Positions 25,542-34,215 of a stretch of 64,000 bases of DNA are shown piece by piece. The stretch is from the NCBI RefSeq assembly GCF_024753545.1, contig NZ_JANTOO010000020.1, positions 1-64,000 of the forward strand, read 5' to 3'. The notes under the pieces are model-generated. The model made no database searches. It was not told where the DNA came from and saw only the letters and a program-made list of their open reading frames with translations. The stretch comes from Lysinibacillus pinottii (GTDB taxonomy: Bacteria; Bacillota; Bacilli; Bacillales_A; Planococcaceae). A program made the translations under genes and the position numbers. The stretch's first letter is position 1. Every line of letters begins with the position of its first letter.

Positions 25542-25876
25542 ATCACCTCTTTGTCTATGATTAAGTATTGTTGACCACCGTGCACGCGGATCATCGTCAC
25601 CTTGTCACCCGTATTTAAGCCGTTATAGATTTTATATATCTGCTCTGGTCCACCATCTACACCCATCTCTACTTCATAGTCCATTACAGCACGGGTGAGC
25701 TTCAATTGTTCTTCTTTTAAAGTCAATTTCTGATCAATTTGAACTTCTAGTGGATCTACTCTTAATACATTGCCATAAATAACCGTAGCGAGCTTTTGGG
25801 CATTCAGAACTCCCAACACAAGTTTTTGAATTTCTTTTAAAATATCCTCCATACTACGCAATGAAATCACCGCCAA
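25538..25876 (-). CDS. xkdR: XkdR family protein (DUF2577)
   Basis: 112 residues with VLRVDPLEVQIDQKLTL in the middle and GDKVTMIRVHGGQQYLIIDKEV at the end, typical of DUF2577. It is thought to be part of the tail spike or hub. It overlaps XkdS by 4 bases and XkdQ by 23 bases. Confidence 0.85.
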   Translation of the reverse strand: MAVISLRSMEDILKEIQKLVLGVLNAQKLATVIYGNVLRVDPLEVQIDQKLTLKEEQLKLTRAVMDYEVEMGVDGGPEQIYKIYNGLNTGDKVTMIRVHGGQQYLIIDKEVI

Positions 25877-26816
25877 TCAGCGTTAAATCCATACTATAAT
25901 TAGATTCTTTGAAGGTATGCCTCACACTTTCAACCATCATGAAATTAGCCACTGATAAGTCACCAACATACAAGAGTACTGCTACCTGACTACCACCACG
26001 TACAATTGGATTACCGAATACTTTATTAATGTGTAGCTTTCTCGATTTACGATTATAAAACTTAAGCATGCTTTCTGCTTTAGCCTTACCATTTACCCCT
26101 TCATCGAACTTATCTGTTAACTGAAGAACACCCCACTCGGTCATCCTGCTTTCACTTTCGGCCATGTAAGTAGCACGTTCACCTGTTTCTTTATTTTCAC
26201 GTACTAACTTGATTTTGTTATACGTGTTTTCATCAATGGATGAAGTATATTCAAACGTTTCACCTGATTCTTCATCTATCAGTAAATCGGTTTGAAGCGC
26301 CTTAGCTTCACGTAAATTCAAAGCTCCAAAGTCATCATAGAGCACAAATAGCCTTTGAGTATTGAGAGTCGTTTCAGCCAAGGCATTAGACATAACCGTG
26401 AACAGTTCTTGATTATCTTCAACCATACAAGGTATTACATACTTTGTATCGTCTATAGTACCGGTCTTTAGCTTAAAGTCCTTTGCAATTATTTTAAGTA
26501 CTTGAGCAGCTGTTTTATTCTCATACCTATAGGTATCTTTATTTTTAAAGTAGCGAAGTTGATCGTAACAAGTAACCGTAATGATTCTGTTATTCGAACG
26601 TTTCTTGGTAAAGACAAAACCTTTGAAAATCTTGTGTCCGTCATATTCGAAAGTAACTGCATCCCCCTCATGAAAGCTAAGCATACCATCCTTAATTACA
26701 TTGAATGTCAGTTTTCCTGGAGTGCCTTTTCGATGTGTTTCCCACACTATACCTTCCTCTACGGCACATTCGTATAGTTGCGCCTTACTCATGATACAAA
26801 GTTTTGATTTAGCCAA
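25854..26816 (-). CDS. xkdQ: XkdQ family hub protein (gp27-like)
   Basis: 320 residues. The order of segments (HRKGTPGKLTFNVIKDGMLSFHEGDAVTFEYDG, then FKGFVFTKKRSNNRIITVTCYDQLRYFKN) is the conserved XkdQ N-terminal pair of barrels. It forms the central hub under the tube. The gene overlaps XkdP by 8 bases. Confidence 0.9.
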   Translation of the reverse strand: MAKSKLCIMSKAQLYECAVEEGIVWETHRKGTPGKLTFNVIKDGMLSFHEGDAVTFEYDGHKIFKGFVFTKKRSNNRIITVTCYDQLRYFKNKDTYRYENKTAAQVLKIIAKDFKLKTGTIDDTKYVIPCMVEDNQELFTVMSNALAETTLNTQRLFVLYDDFGALNLREAKALQTDLLIDEESGETFEYTSSIDENTYNKIKLVRENKETGERATYMAESESRMTEWGVLQLTDKFDEGVNGKAKAESMLKFYNRKSRKLHINKVFGNPIVRGGSQVAVLLYVGDLSVANFMMVESVRHTFKESNYSMDLTLIGGDFIA

Positions 26817-27492
26817 GTTTTATCACCTGCCCTGGTTTAATTACGTTTGGATTGCTAATATTATTAATTTTTGCTATTTCGGTGTATTTAGAGCCATCAC
26901 CTAAGTACTTCTTAGCAATAGCCCACAATGTTTCTCCTGCTTTAACAGTATGTGTTTTTGGGGTTTCTTTTCCTGTAGTTGGCCGCTTCTGCTCTACTAC
27001 AGCTTTCGATGCGGTCTTTGCTGTACTTCCTGCATTATTAGCTTTTGTAGCTGGTTTCAAGTTGATTTTTTTATTGCCGTACTCCCTGTATTGCTTTAAC
27101 TGGATTCGTACAATAACATCAAAGCCATTATCGGCTGATTCCTTAATCTCATAATCCTCAATTGATACAGTCATGTTTGTGTCAAATAATAAATTACCTG
27201 TAGGCAGCATACGATTTACGAGAAATCGAAAAGGTTTGTCAGAGATTTTTAATTTTTTTAGTTTACTAAGGTAAAATGAAGCTGGTTGAAAACCATTTGG
27301 ATAAACAGCAAATGGGTAGTTGACGTTGGGCAGTAATACCTCAAAATCTATATTCGTTAGTCCTGTTTTTTTTATTACATTTACTTCTCCCTCATTCATT
27401 AACACTACTGTTTCGTTTCTGCCATTAATCTTCAAAGTGAGTTCGGAAGGTGCGATAGGAAACTGTAAGCCATCTAGAAAAAAATTATACAT
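26809..27492 (-). CDS. xkdP: XkdP-like LysM protein
   Basis: 227 residues. A DUF-type N-terminal domain (FPIAPSELTLKINGRNETVVLMNEGEVNVIKK) is followed by a linker rich in Ala and Lys and one LysM repeat at the end, HTVKAGETLWAIAKKYLGDGSKYTEIAKINNI...IKPGQVIKL. The LysM part would touch peptidoglycan or the tail end during contraction. It lies between the tape measure and XkdQ, as in PBSX. Confidence 0.9.
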   Translation of the reverse strand: MYNFFLDGLQFPIAPSELTLKINGRNETVVLMNEGEVNVIKKTGLTNIDFEVLLPNVNYPFAVYPNGFQPASFYLSKLKKLKISDKPFRFLVNRMLPTGNLLFDTNMTVSIEDYEIKESADNGFDVIVRIQLKQYREYGNKKINLKPATKANNAGSTAKTASKAVVEQKRPTTGKETPKTHTVKAGETLWAIAKKYLGDGSKYTEIAKINNISNPNVIKPGQVIKLG

Positions 27493-29407
27493 CTTCGATT
27501 GAACCCCCTTCTGCTAGCATTCCTGAAACTTCTTCAACACGTTGACCAAATCTATCAATAATGCCATCAATATCTAGTTCACTGCTAATTCGGTTTTCAT
27601 TTTTCATATCTACTTTGATTTCTGCCGTCGTATAACGATTGATTGCTTCACGTTCAGCTATATCACGGAGATACTTTAAATCCTCATTCATTATTTTAAT
27701 ACCTTCCGTTGCCTTCTCAGTATTGTCCGCTGTTTTCTTACCTAACTCATTACCTTTATCGAGTTTGTCACCTAACGCTAGCGCATTTTCAATGTCATTT
27801 TTTATCTTATCATCTTTAATATTGTTGCTTTTTTCTTCACCTGATTGAAATAGATTGGCCCCCCAATTGTATCCTTTATCCCAAGACTTACTTAATTCTT
27901 TAAATTCCATTTTGGGCGCTTCCCAATAATCATCAGGAGCTTCGCCAACCCAGTTATCCAAAATTCCTCTAAGACCCTTTAGATCACTTGTAATGGACTC
28001 TCGGTGACTATACTCGGTACCCACTTTTAAACCTACGGAAGATGAAATATTCTCTGGTAATAGCTTCACAAACCAATTCCAAGCTTGTATCGCAAAGTTA
28101 ACTGCGTCAACAATAGCATTAACAAAGCTTGTAGCAAATCCATCCCATCCACTAATCATTGAAATAATTAAATCTAACATATTAGTTGCTAGATTATAAA
28201 ATAATTTCTTTACCGAATACATTGGGTTTTTCCATACATTCACAAAAAATTCCACATAAGAGGCCCACATATTCCACATATAGGCGATTACATTATAAAT
28301 CATTGATCCTAACACCATGAATGCCCCAGCTATTATTCCTGTAGCACTAATCGATGTCCCAGCAAAATAATTGAAAGCCGCTACTGCTAAATAGAAAAGA
28401 CCAATAAGAATTACAATGGCTATTACTAAAATAAATATAGGATTGGCTGCTATCGCTGCATTTAAGCCCCATGCTGCAGCTGTTGCGGCTGATGTTGCAG
28501 ACACACTCGTCCATGTAGTTGCCGTTAATAATCCAATCGCAAGCGTTCTTAGACCAGTCCAAATCGTACTGGCTATTTCTGCTGCTTTTACTAGTAGTAA
28601 AGCAGACTCGTATACCAACATTGCTGCTGCAACAGTACTTATTATAGGAACTATAAACGACCAACTATCTTTTAAACTTCCATCGGGTATAAAAAAACTC
28701 AATGTACTCGAGACAATTGAAGATAATTTCTCCATAGCATTAGCTGCATTTTGCACGAGCTCCTTAAAAAGATCGTTTTTTACAATCCCATCGAATATTC
28801 CCTCAAAAGCCAAACCAAGGACAGCTTTCCTTATCTCGGCCATAGAAATTTTACCACTACTTGCTATTTCTCGTATTTTCTCAATTAAAGCATTAAGGTA
28901 ATTCGTAGTATTTTGGACACCATTTGACGTAGACTGAAATGCATTATTTAAATCCTGGCCTTGAAGGTTTCCACTTCCCATTGCTTGTGTTAAAGGTTGC
29001 TCGGTTGTTTGTAAACCATTGTTGATTAAATTTAACCCTGATGTGGTGTTATTTTCATTGGACAAGAGTACTCTCCCAACTACTTGAAAATCTAAATATT
29101 TACCTGCTATCTCCTTGATTTTAGTTAATAATCCACCAACTGCTGTAGTACCATCCCTAATATTGTTGCTAAAACTTTGTAGGGTGTGATCAGTTTTTCG
29201 AATTTCGATTTCAACTCTGTTAAATTGCTCAGCAGTTTTAGCTAATTCTCTTTGAGCTAGTTGAACACTAGAGATATCCATCATTTGCCCAGAAGCGGCA
29301 TGCATAGCTTCCAACTGATTAACCATTCTGGAAACCATATTATGCATGGCTTTAATTGGTTTACTTAAACGATCATCAATTTGAATTGCCGTACGGATTG
29401 TAGCCAT
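27485..29407 (-). CDS. xkdO: Tail tape-measure protein (XkdO position)
   Basis: 640 residues, clearly shorter than the XkdO of PBSX. Long helical regions (IKAMHNMVSRMVNQLEAMHA, LAQRELAKTAEQFNRVEIEIRK) surround hydrophobic stretches at about 255-390, including NPIFILVIAIVILIGLFYLAV. This is normal for tape-measure proteins, which set tail length and pass through the target membrane. The short length predicts a short tail. A hairpin with seven T precedes the gene. Confidence 0.85.
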   Translation of the reverse strand: MATIRTAIQIDDRLSKPIKAMHNMVSRMVNQLEAMHAASGQMMDISSVQLAQRELAKTAEQFNRVEIEIRKTDHTLQSFSNNIRDGTTAVGGLLTKIKEIAGKYLDFQVVGRVLLSNENNTTSGLNLINNGLQTTEQPLTQAMGSGNLQGQDLNNAFQSTSNGVQNTTNYLNALIEKIREIASSGKISMAEIRKAVLGLAFEGIFDGIVKNDLFKELVQNAANAMEKLSSIVSSTLSFFIPDGSLKDSWSFIVPIISTVAAAMLVYESALLLVKAAEIASTIWTGLRTLAIGLLTATTWTSVSATSAATAAAWGLNAAIAANPIFILVIAIVILIGLFYLAVAAFNYFAGTSISATGIIAGAFMVLGSMIYNVIAYMWNMWASYVEFFVNVWKNPMYSVKKLFYNLATNMLDLIISMISGWDGFATSFVNAIVDAVNFAIQAWNWFVKLLPENISSSVGLKVGTEYSHRESITSDLKGLRGILDNWVGEAPDDYWEAPKMEFKELSKSWDKGYNWGANLFQSGEEKSNNIKDDKIKNDIENALALGDKLDKGNELGKKTADNTEKATEGIKIMNEDLKYLRDIAEREAINRYTTAEIKVDMKNENRISSELDIDGIIDRFGQRVEEVSGMLAEGGSIEDV

Positions 29408-29424
29408 GAACTCTCACCTCTTTA

Positions 29425-29454
29425 TAAAAAAAGCATCCTTTGAGAAGGATGCTT
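29425..29454 (-). terminator. Intrinsic terminator directly before the tape-measure gene
   Basis: AAGCATCCTT and AAGGATGCTT form a perfect 10-bp stem with a 4-base loop, followed on the minus strand by seven T. It lies 18 bases before the tape-measure start, inside the tail operon, and probably lowers expression of the downstream genes compared with sheath and tube. Confidence 0.85.
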
Positions 29455-29621
29455 TTATGGCTATTGTTTAATAATTTAAACTTTAACTCTTCCTAAACTT
29501 AAGTAGAGCTATGTGTTTTCTATTGTTTCCAACTCAATTTTCCAGCATAGTTGAATTTGCAAGACTCCAAAATTGACATAAATTAAATAAATGATAGCCC
29601 TGTAGGCTAATTTGCTACTTA

Positions 29622-29819
29622 TTAACGCTTTCTACCTTTTTTAGACCCTCGTTTTGCCTCGCGTTCTTGCTTCTTATCTTCCTCGATTTTAATCCGTAGA
29701 GACGCTATAATACAAGCTTTATCCGCCAAGGATAGCGATACATATTCAGACGGAAGACGACGCATTTTATGCACCCACCAATGCATTATATTAGCTTCAC
29801 CATCACCGTCGTCTATTAG
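29622..29819 (-). CDS. Frameshift extension of the tail assembly chaperone
   Basis: No start codon is needed: translation enters from the XkdN gene through a -1 shift at the heptamer A-AAA-AAC (29825-29819), just before the XkdN stop TAA. The added 65 residues run LIDDGDGEANIMHWWVHKM... and end in a basic tail at a TAA at 29622. The fused product is 209 residues. This corresponds to the gpG/gpGT pair of lambda and to similar pairs before tape-measure genes of other phages, which load the tape measure and recruit tube protein. Confidence 0.85.
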   Translation of the reverse strand, partial: LIDDGDGEANIMHWWVHKMRRLPSEYVSLSLADKACIIASLRIKIEEDKKQEREAKRGSKKGRKR

Positions 29820-30250
29820 TTTTTTATTTCTTCAACCATATCCTCTAGTTCCGCTTGATACCCATTAACTTCCTGTGCTACCGCTGAGGCATCTGCAATT
29901 TCACCAATTGTCAGCATCTTACCAAGTAAAGCATCAGCCCCCATCACACCATAAGAATCCTGTAGCTCTTTATCGTTTAAATTAGGATATACAATAGATT
30001 CAATAGTTAATAAACGTTGGTATTTAAAATGATCAAAATCAGTATTATACTGCCCCTTACGCTTTCCTTGCATAATCATAGAACGCTTAGTAGATTCAGA
30101 TTTTAATTCCTCGTCTCGTTCTGGCGAAATTGGCGCGAACTCCCATTCAATTGGATTCCCTTGTTCATCCACGAATTTCTTTGAAATAGCATGCTTAATG
30201 TTTTCATTTTGCTTTTTATTGTGTGCAAAAAATGCAGTTAAGTTTGACAT
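29816..30250 (-). CDS. xkdN: Tail assembly chaperone XkdN
   Basis: 144 residues. MSNLTAFFAHNKKQNENIKHAIS and the middle part FAPISPERDEELKSESTKR are typical of the XkdN family. It ends EDMVEEIKN, with the last codons forming the slippery heptamer A-AAA-AAC. Without the shift it is the short (gpG-like) chaperone; with it the long form is made. It lies between the tube protein and the tape measure, as expected. Confidence 0.9.
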   Translation of the reverse strand: MSNLTAFFAHNKKQNENIKHAISKKFVDEQGNPIEWEFAPISPERDEELKSESTKRSMIMQGKRKGQYNTDFDHFKYQRLLTIESIVYPNLNDKELQDSYGVMGADALLGKMLTIGEIADASAVAQEVNGYQAELEDMVEEIKN

Positions 30251-30310
30251 AATTAATCACCATATCCTTTTTATTTATATTTAAAAGAGCCCACATCATG
30301 AGCTCTCGTT

Positions 30311-30826
30311 TTATAGCATTTCTTGTAATGTTGTAAATTCTTCTGGCATATCCCAATCCTCGAAGGTGAAATCAATAGAATCCTCTAAGTACTCCGCATC
30401 TGCATCTAATGCAGCGATGATACCTCCATCCATATTACAATCAACCAGAATCGTTGTTTGACGACCTACCGACGCTGACCCATCTTCGTTAGTCACTTGG
30501 ATATCAAAATAAATATCCTGCCCAGTGTCTTTGTATCGCTTTAATAACTTACGGAATATTGACGTATTAAAGTGGAATGTAGCACTGCCTGTATATTCTG
30601 CTCCAGTAGCCTTATTACCTTTAGCTACACGCCCCATAATAGGAACTTGCGTTTTAGTTTTATCCATACGAGCTTCTAAATTAATTAATTGAGCAAATAA
30701 ATAACGACTTCCTTCAACCGTCACGTATGCTCGACCTTGAGCACCATGAATGGCATTGCGAGCATGCATTGTAGCATCCGCAAAATACTGTAAATTCATT
30801 GGAATTAATGTTTTGTTTGATTTCAT
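30311..30826 (-). CDS. xkdM: Tail tube protein XkdM
   Basis: 171 residues. Homology to the XkdM tube family is clear in MHARNAIHGAQGRAYVTVEGSRYLFAQLINLEA, ATFHFNTSIFRKLLKRYKDTG and DWDMPEEFTTLQEM at the end. It polymerises around the tape measure into the inner tube. It follows the sheath gene by 15 bases. Confidence 0.93.
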   Translation of the reverse strand: MKSNKTLIPMNLQYFADATMHARNAIHGAQGRAYVTVEGSRYLFAQLINLEARMDKTKTQVPIMGRVAKGNKATGAEYTGSATFHFNTSIFRKLLKRYKDTGQDIYFDIQVTNEDGSASVGRQTTILVDCNMDGGIIAALDADAEYLEDSIDFTFEDWDMPEEFTTLQEML

Positions 30827-30841
30827 CTGTTTGCCCTCCCT

Positions 30842-32164
30842 TTATGCTACTGTTGTTGTAATGTAAAGTTGTGACATCGCAACCGTAGGAATCACGACTT
30901 CATTTACTACAACAGCTTTCTTTGAATTACCTTGTGCTACCGTTAGTTCATCCTTGTTGTAATTTTGGATAGCTCGAATACGTTGCATTTCCATTCGATG
31001 ACTACCAATGTCATTCCATAAGGAAATGCGACCATCTTGATCATTTGGCACCTGACCTAAATAACGAGTATTAAATAATTGAGCTGTATCAATCGCAAGC
31101 TGATCAAGTACACGAATGACTTGATTCAAGCTGAAGTCCTCGTTCTTATCATCCGAAAATGAAGTAAAGGTATTCACATCTTCAAGTACACGAATTTCAT
31201 CACCAACACGATGTAACAAATATTTGCCAGCCTTTAATAAAGTTGAGAGATGTGACTGCGTCTTTGTTTCAGACATATCAAGTGTAAATTCACCCTCGTA
31301 TTTTTTATTAGTATTTGATTTATTGACAGCCACCCCAGCTTGAGCACCAGACACCCAATATACGGCACCAAATACTTCTTCTTCCGGTCCGATAGTATCG
31401 TTTTGTACATCAATAATACCTTCATGGTTAGTACTGCCAAGTTTATGACCTACAAGTTGGAATTTACCACCGATTTGGTCACGAATACGCTTTGTATATT
31501 CAACATACAGCGATTTAATTGAACCTTCGGAGGACAAGCAGCCTAGAATATTGAACCCGTATGCTTCTAAAGCGTCTAGTGCCTCTTGATGTGCACCTCC
31601 AGTAATAGCTAAGCCATTGGATCCTCCAGCTAATGCTGTACCAGCTGTAACAGCTAGAGGTGCATTCGGTTTAAACACGACAAAATCATTGGCGATTAAG
31701 TCTGTAGCAGTCGCTACTGCCATTTGCTCGTCTACTAACACATTAGCAAGTAATGTTTTAACATCGAATTTCGATGGCTCATCAATATTTGCCTGAATGA
31801 CAATCGTAATATCATTCCCTCGAGCACCTTTGTACTTAGCTGTTGCAAAATCATTTGTCGCTGCCTCTGCATCCACCGCAAGTTTGTAAAAATAAACCGT
31901 GACCGCATTTTTAAATACATCACGGATACCTTTCATTTTTGAGTCCATATATTCATAACCAAAAATTTTGCGTGAATCCTTTCGTAAATCCTCTTGTGTT
32001 ACAGCAAATACTTCACCATCTAAGCCCCAGTCAAGTGCAATTGGCAAACCAACATAACCACGATTGCTTAGATTTACAAATGCACGAGTAGCGCTAATAA
32101 AATTGTGATATTTTCCTGGTAATACTTTGTTTTGTGATAAAAATACTCCTCCACCTAACGCCAT
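30842..32164 (-). CDS. xkdK: Contractile tail sheath protein XkdK
   Basis: 440 residues. The start MALGGGVFLSQNKVLPGKYHNFISA and the later TNKKYEGEFTLDMSETKTQSHLS are characteristic of the XkdK sheath family. The C-terminal part is the conserved sheath core. Its presence proves a contractile (myovirus-type) tail. Confidence 0.95.
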   Translation of the reverse strand: MALGGGVFLSQNKVLPGKYHNFISATRAFVNLSNRGYVGLPIALDWGLDGEVFAVTQEDLRKDSRKIFGYEYMDSKMKGIRDVFKNAVTVYFYKLAVDAEAATNDFATAKYKGARGNDITIVIQANIDEPSKFDVKTLLANVLVDEQMAVATATDLIANDFVVFKPNAPLAVTAGTALAGGSNGLAITGGAHQEALDALEAYGFNILGCLSSEGSIKSLYVEYTKRIRDQIGGKFQLVGHKLGSTNHEGIIDVQNDTIGPEEEVFGAVYWVSGAQAGVAVNKSNTNKKYEGEFTLDMSETKTQSHLSTLLKAGKYLLHRVGDEIRVLEDVNTFTSFSDDKNEDFSLNQVIRVLDQLAIDTAQLFNTRYLGQVPNDQDGRISLWNDIGSHRMEMQRIRAIQNYNKDELTVAQGNSKKAVVVNEVVIPTVAMSQLYITTTVA

Positions 32165-32165
32165 A

Positions 32166-32378
32166 TTAATTACCTCCCTTATCGAATTTCTTTAGTATTT
32201 CATCCACTTGAGCGAATGAATAAGTTTTACTTGAATCTAGTAATGCGTTTAATGCATCACGGCGATATAAATATTTTTGACTTTTTAAAAGTTGATCTTT
32301 TGTAAATTCAGGTAATTTTGAAAAAATTACGTTTTTGCTTTCCTTCAACTCAACCTTCTTCTGAATTGCTTTTGCCAA
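32166..32378 (-). CDS. Small tail-cluster protein before the sheath gene
   Basis: 70 residues, helical and Lys-rich: MAKAIQKKVELKESKN..., then FTKDQLLKSQKYLYRRDALNALLD. Similar small proteins of unknown function lie just before xkdK in PBSX-like clusters. It overlaps the preceding gene by 29 bases and ends one base before the sheath start, so it is translated in a coupled way. Confidence 0.75.
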   Translation of the reverse strand: MAKAIQKKVELKESKNVIFSKLPEFTKDQLLKSQKYLYRRDALNALLDSSKTYSFAQVDEILKKFDKGGN

Positions 32379-32808
32379 CTGAAACCACCTCTTCTTTGTG
32401 CATATAATGATCTAATGACCCCATAAAAGTATTTTCTTCATTTTCTTGTAAGAAGAAATTAAATTGAATAAAATTATTGCCAATGCCTTCAATAACTTCG
32501 CTAGTTGCTCCGGTACCAAGCAGTAGTGAACCATTTAACAGCGTTATTTCTTTGATTACTTGTTGAACCTTCAAAGTCATATTAGCCGCCTCAGATATGC
32601 CATTTTCAGGGAAGTACTTTACATTAAACTTTGCTGTTACTTTCCATCGACCACCTATTTGTCGGATATGCTCTAAGCTCAAAAACTGAATTAAAAAAGC
32701 AGGCGTATGAAACTCCTGCGGCACTTCATCTATATATTTTTTATATTCCGCTCCGAAAGCTTCGTGAAGCTTAATAGATAAAGCATTTTGAATATCATAA
32801 ATTTCCAT
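32350..32808 (-). CDS. Tail completion (terminator) protein-like
   Basis: 152 residues. The segments FLIQFLSLEHIRQIGGRWKVTAKFNVKYFP and IGNNFIQFNFFLQENEEN fit the tail-completion protein that caps the tail tube. ATG start with GAAGGAGG upstream. It is the first gene of the tail operon; in a complete phage, head-completion and capsid genes would precede it, but none are present. Confidence 0.75.
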   Translation of the reverse strand: MEIYDIQNALSIKLHEAFGAEYKKYIDEVPQEFHTPAFLIQFLSLEHIRQIGGRWKVTAKFNVKYFPENGISEAANMTLKVQQVIKEITLLNGSLLLGTGATSEVIEGIGNNFIQFNFFLQENEENTFMGSLDHYMHKEEVVSVGKSNSEEG

Positions 32809-33604
32809 CCAAAGCCTCCTTCAACAAATTCGTTAGTAAATATGAGCTCAGGTGTTTTGATTATTTAAGCTTCAGCTCATCCAATCGATCCAACCTTGAT
32901 TTGTGAATCGGTTTTTCTTCTCCAACTAAAAAACGCCTTCCCTTATACCGAATAGGAAAGCGTCATTTTACTTTTACTTGAATGTGAACCATTTCGCATA
33001 GTCTCCTTTGCAATTGATTGCTTGGAATACGTTTTGTTCTTATGGAACTGATGAGATGTCTATAGCTACTACCCTTGCCCACTTAGCTTTGTTTTACAAA
33101 TCTTTCAACTGAAACCACTCCCTCTTTTGCCTGTTATATTCCTGGAGATCCGATAACTAATCCCTAAAAAATAAAACAGCTTATTTATGCCTCACCCAAG
33201 CTTATGGGACATATTGATCGGTCGACGGTCTCACTCTTGTTAATTTATGATGTTATAAATTTCAAAAGGGGAAATCCTTACCTCGTCGTCCTACTTCCAA
33301 GTTTACACTATCAGTTACTTAAAATGATATATTTGGAACGTTTGGAACATCTGTCACACTTGGAACATTTGGCAAGTAAAAAAATCTTACCAAGCAATTC
33401 TTCTACCTTTAGATTTAATCAAGAACTTTTGGAGGTATAGAATCTTCTATTTGTTTTAGAATTCCCTTGTGTTTTAATATGTATTTTTGTCTAGTAAAGC
33501 TTTGTACTCGCACTTCAGTGAATACGCGTATTAAACAACCGATACGAAATGGATTTCTTGAGCAAATTATTTAAAGGATTATAAAAAAAGAAGTAACCCT
33601 TAGG
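32809..33604. other. Gene-free gap where head genes would be expected
   Basis: About 800 bases without a credible gene. On the minus strand there are ribosome-site-like AAAGGAG and a 9-codon frame (MVHIQVKVK), a terminator-like hairpin and, at 33332-33372, a short degenerate repeat of TTGGAAC(A/G)TTTGG. The segment just before the small frame resembles the start region of the tail-operon gene at 32378 (both contain CAACTGAAACCAC). It looks like the scar of a deletion of terminase, portal and capsid genes and must also hold the late promoter. Confidence 0.6.
32928..32963 (-). terminator. Terminator-like hairpin upstream of the tail operon
   Basis: ACGCCTTCCC pairs with AGGAAAGCGT around a short loop, with one G-U pair. 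Six T follow on the minus strand, 120 bases before the first tail gene. Confidence 0.65.
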
Positions 33605-34024
33605 TTACTTCAGCATCATATCTAAAATTCTTTCACGCACACGTTGTACACTAGTATGACTCATATTCAGATTTGCTCCAATCCAGCGAAATGGCATACC
33701 CTCTAGTAACCAGAAAAGGACTTCCAGTTCAAGGTCGCCTGTAACCTTGTCAGCTAAATTTTGAACTAATAGTAGCTCATCTTTAATCTTGTTCATACGC
33801 TCCTCACGTAAAGCCCTCATCTGAACATGTGCATGAACTGGGTCACTCGCTCTTCCAATAGCTTTTGGCATTGCTGCCTCAAAGCCATACTTGGTTGTAG
33901 AAGCCACAGCTGTCAATGATTCTAATTCTTCCTTCATTCTCATGTACTTACGCATATTGTCATTGTACTTTTTAATTGCCTTGTCTAGTTGGTAACGATT
34001 TAGTGGTATTTTCTCTATTATCAT
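33605..34024 (-). CDS. Sigma-like late transcription regulator (Xpf/ArpU-like)
   Basis: 139 residues: a helical first part (RYQLDKAIKKYNDNMRKYMRMKEELE) and a C-terminal helix-turn-helix like sigma-factor region 4, VLFWLLEGMPFRWIGANLNMSHTSVQRVRERI. Phage late activators (Xpf in PBSX, ArpU/RinA types) have this layout and lie just before the structural genes. It probably turns on the tail operon. Start ATG with GGAGGGC upstream. Confidence 0.8.
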   Translation of the reverse strand: MIIEKIPLNRYQLDKAIKKYNDNMRKYMRMKEELESLTAVASTTKYGFEAAMPKAIGRASDPVHAHVQMRALREERMNKIKDELLLVQNLADKVTGDLELEVLFWLLEGMPFRWIGANLNMSHTSVQRVRERILDMMLK

Positions 34025-34215
34025 AGCTTTGCCCTCCTATGTATCTTTTCAATTCTCTCTGCTCTATCATTCCGTCATTAACCGTTAAGTACTTACCCTT
34101 GTGCTAAATAAATATCAACCACCCATCCTCAAAATCCCCTTTTGGTTTTTAAGTGCTAGTTCATCCTTGACCACCAAACTTACGAAATTACATTTATTAG
34201 CAATGGCTCACATTT

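Noticed and set aside
28347..28901. Frames on both strands inside the tape-measure gene
   Set aside because: Shadows of a helical, Ala/Ile-rich coding region; no start signals.
33204..33440. 78-codon plus-strand frame in the gene-free gap
   Set aside because: Its Leu/His-rich part is just the translation of the degenerate TTGGAAC repeat, and there is no ribosome site; it is opposite to the operon.
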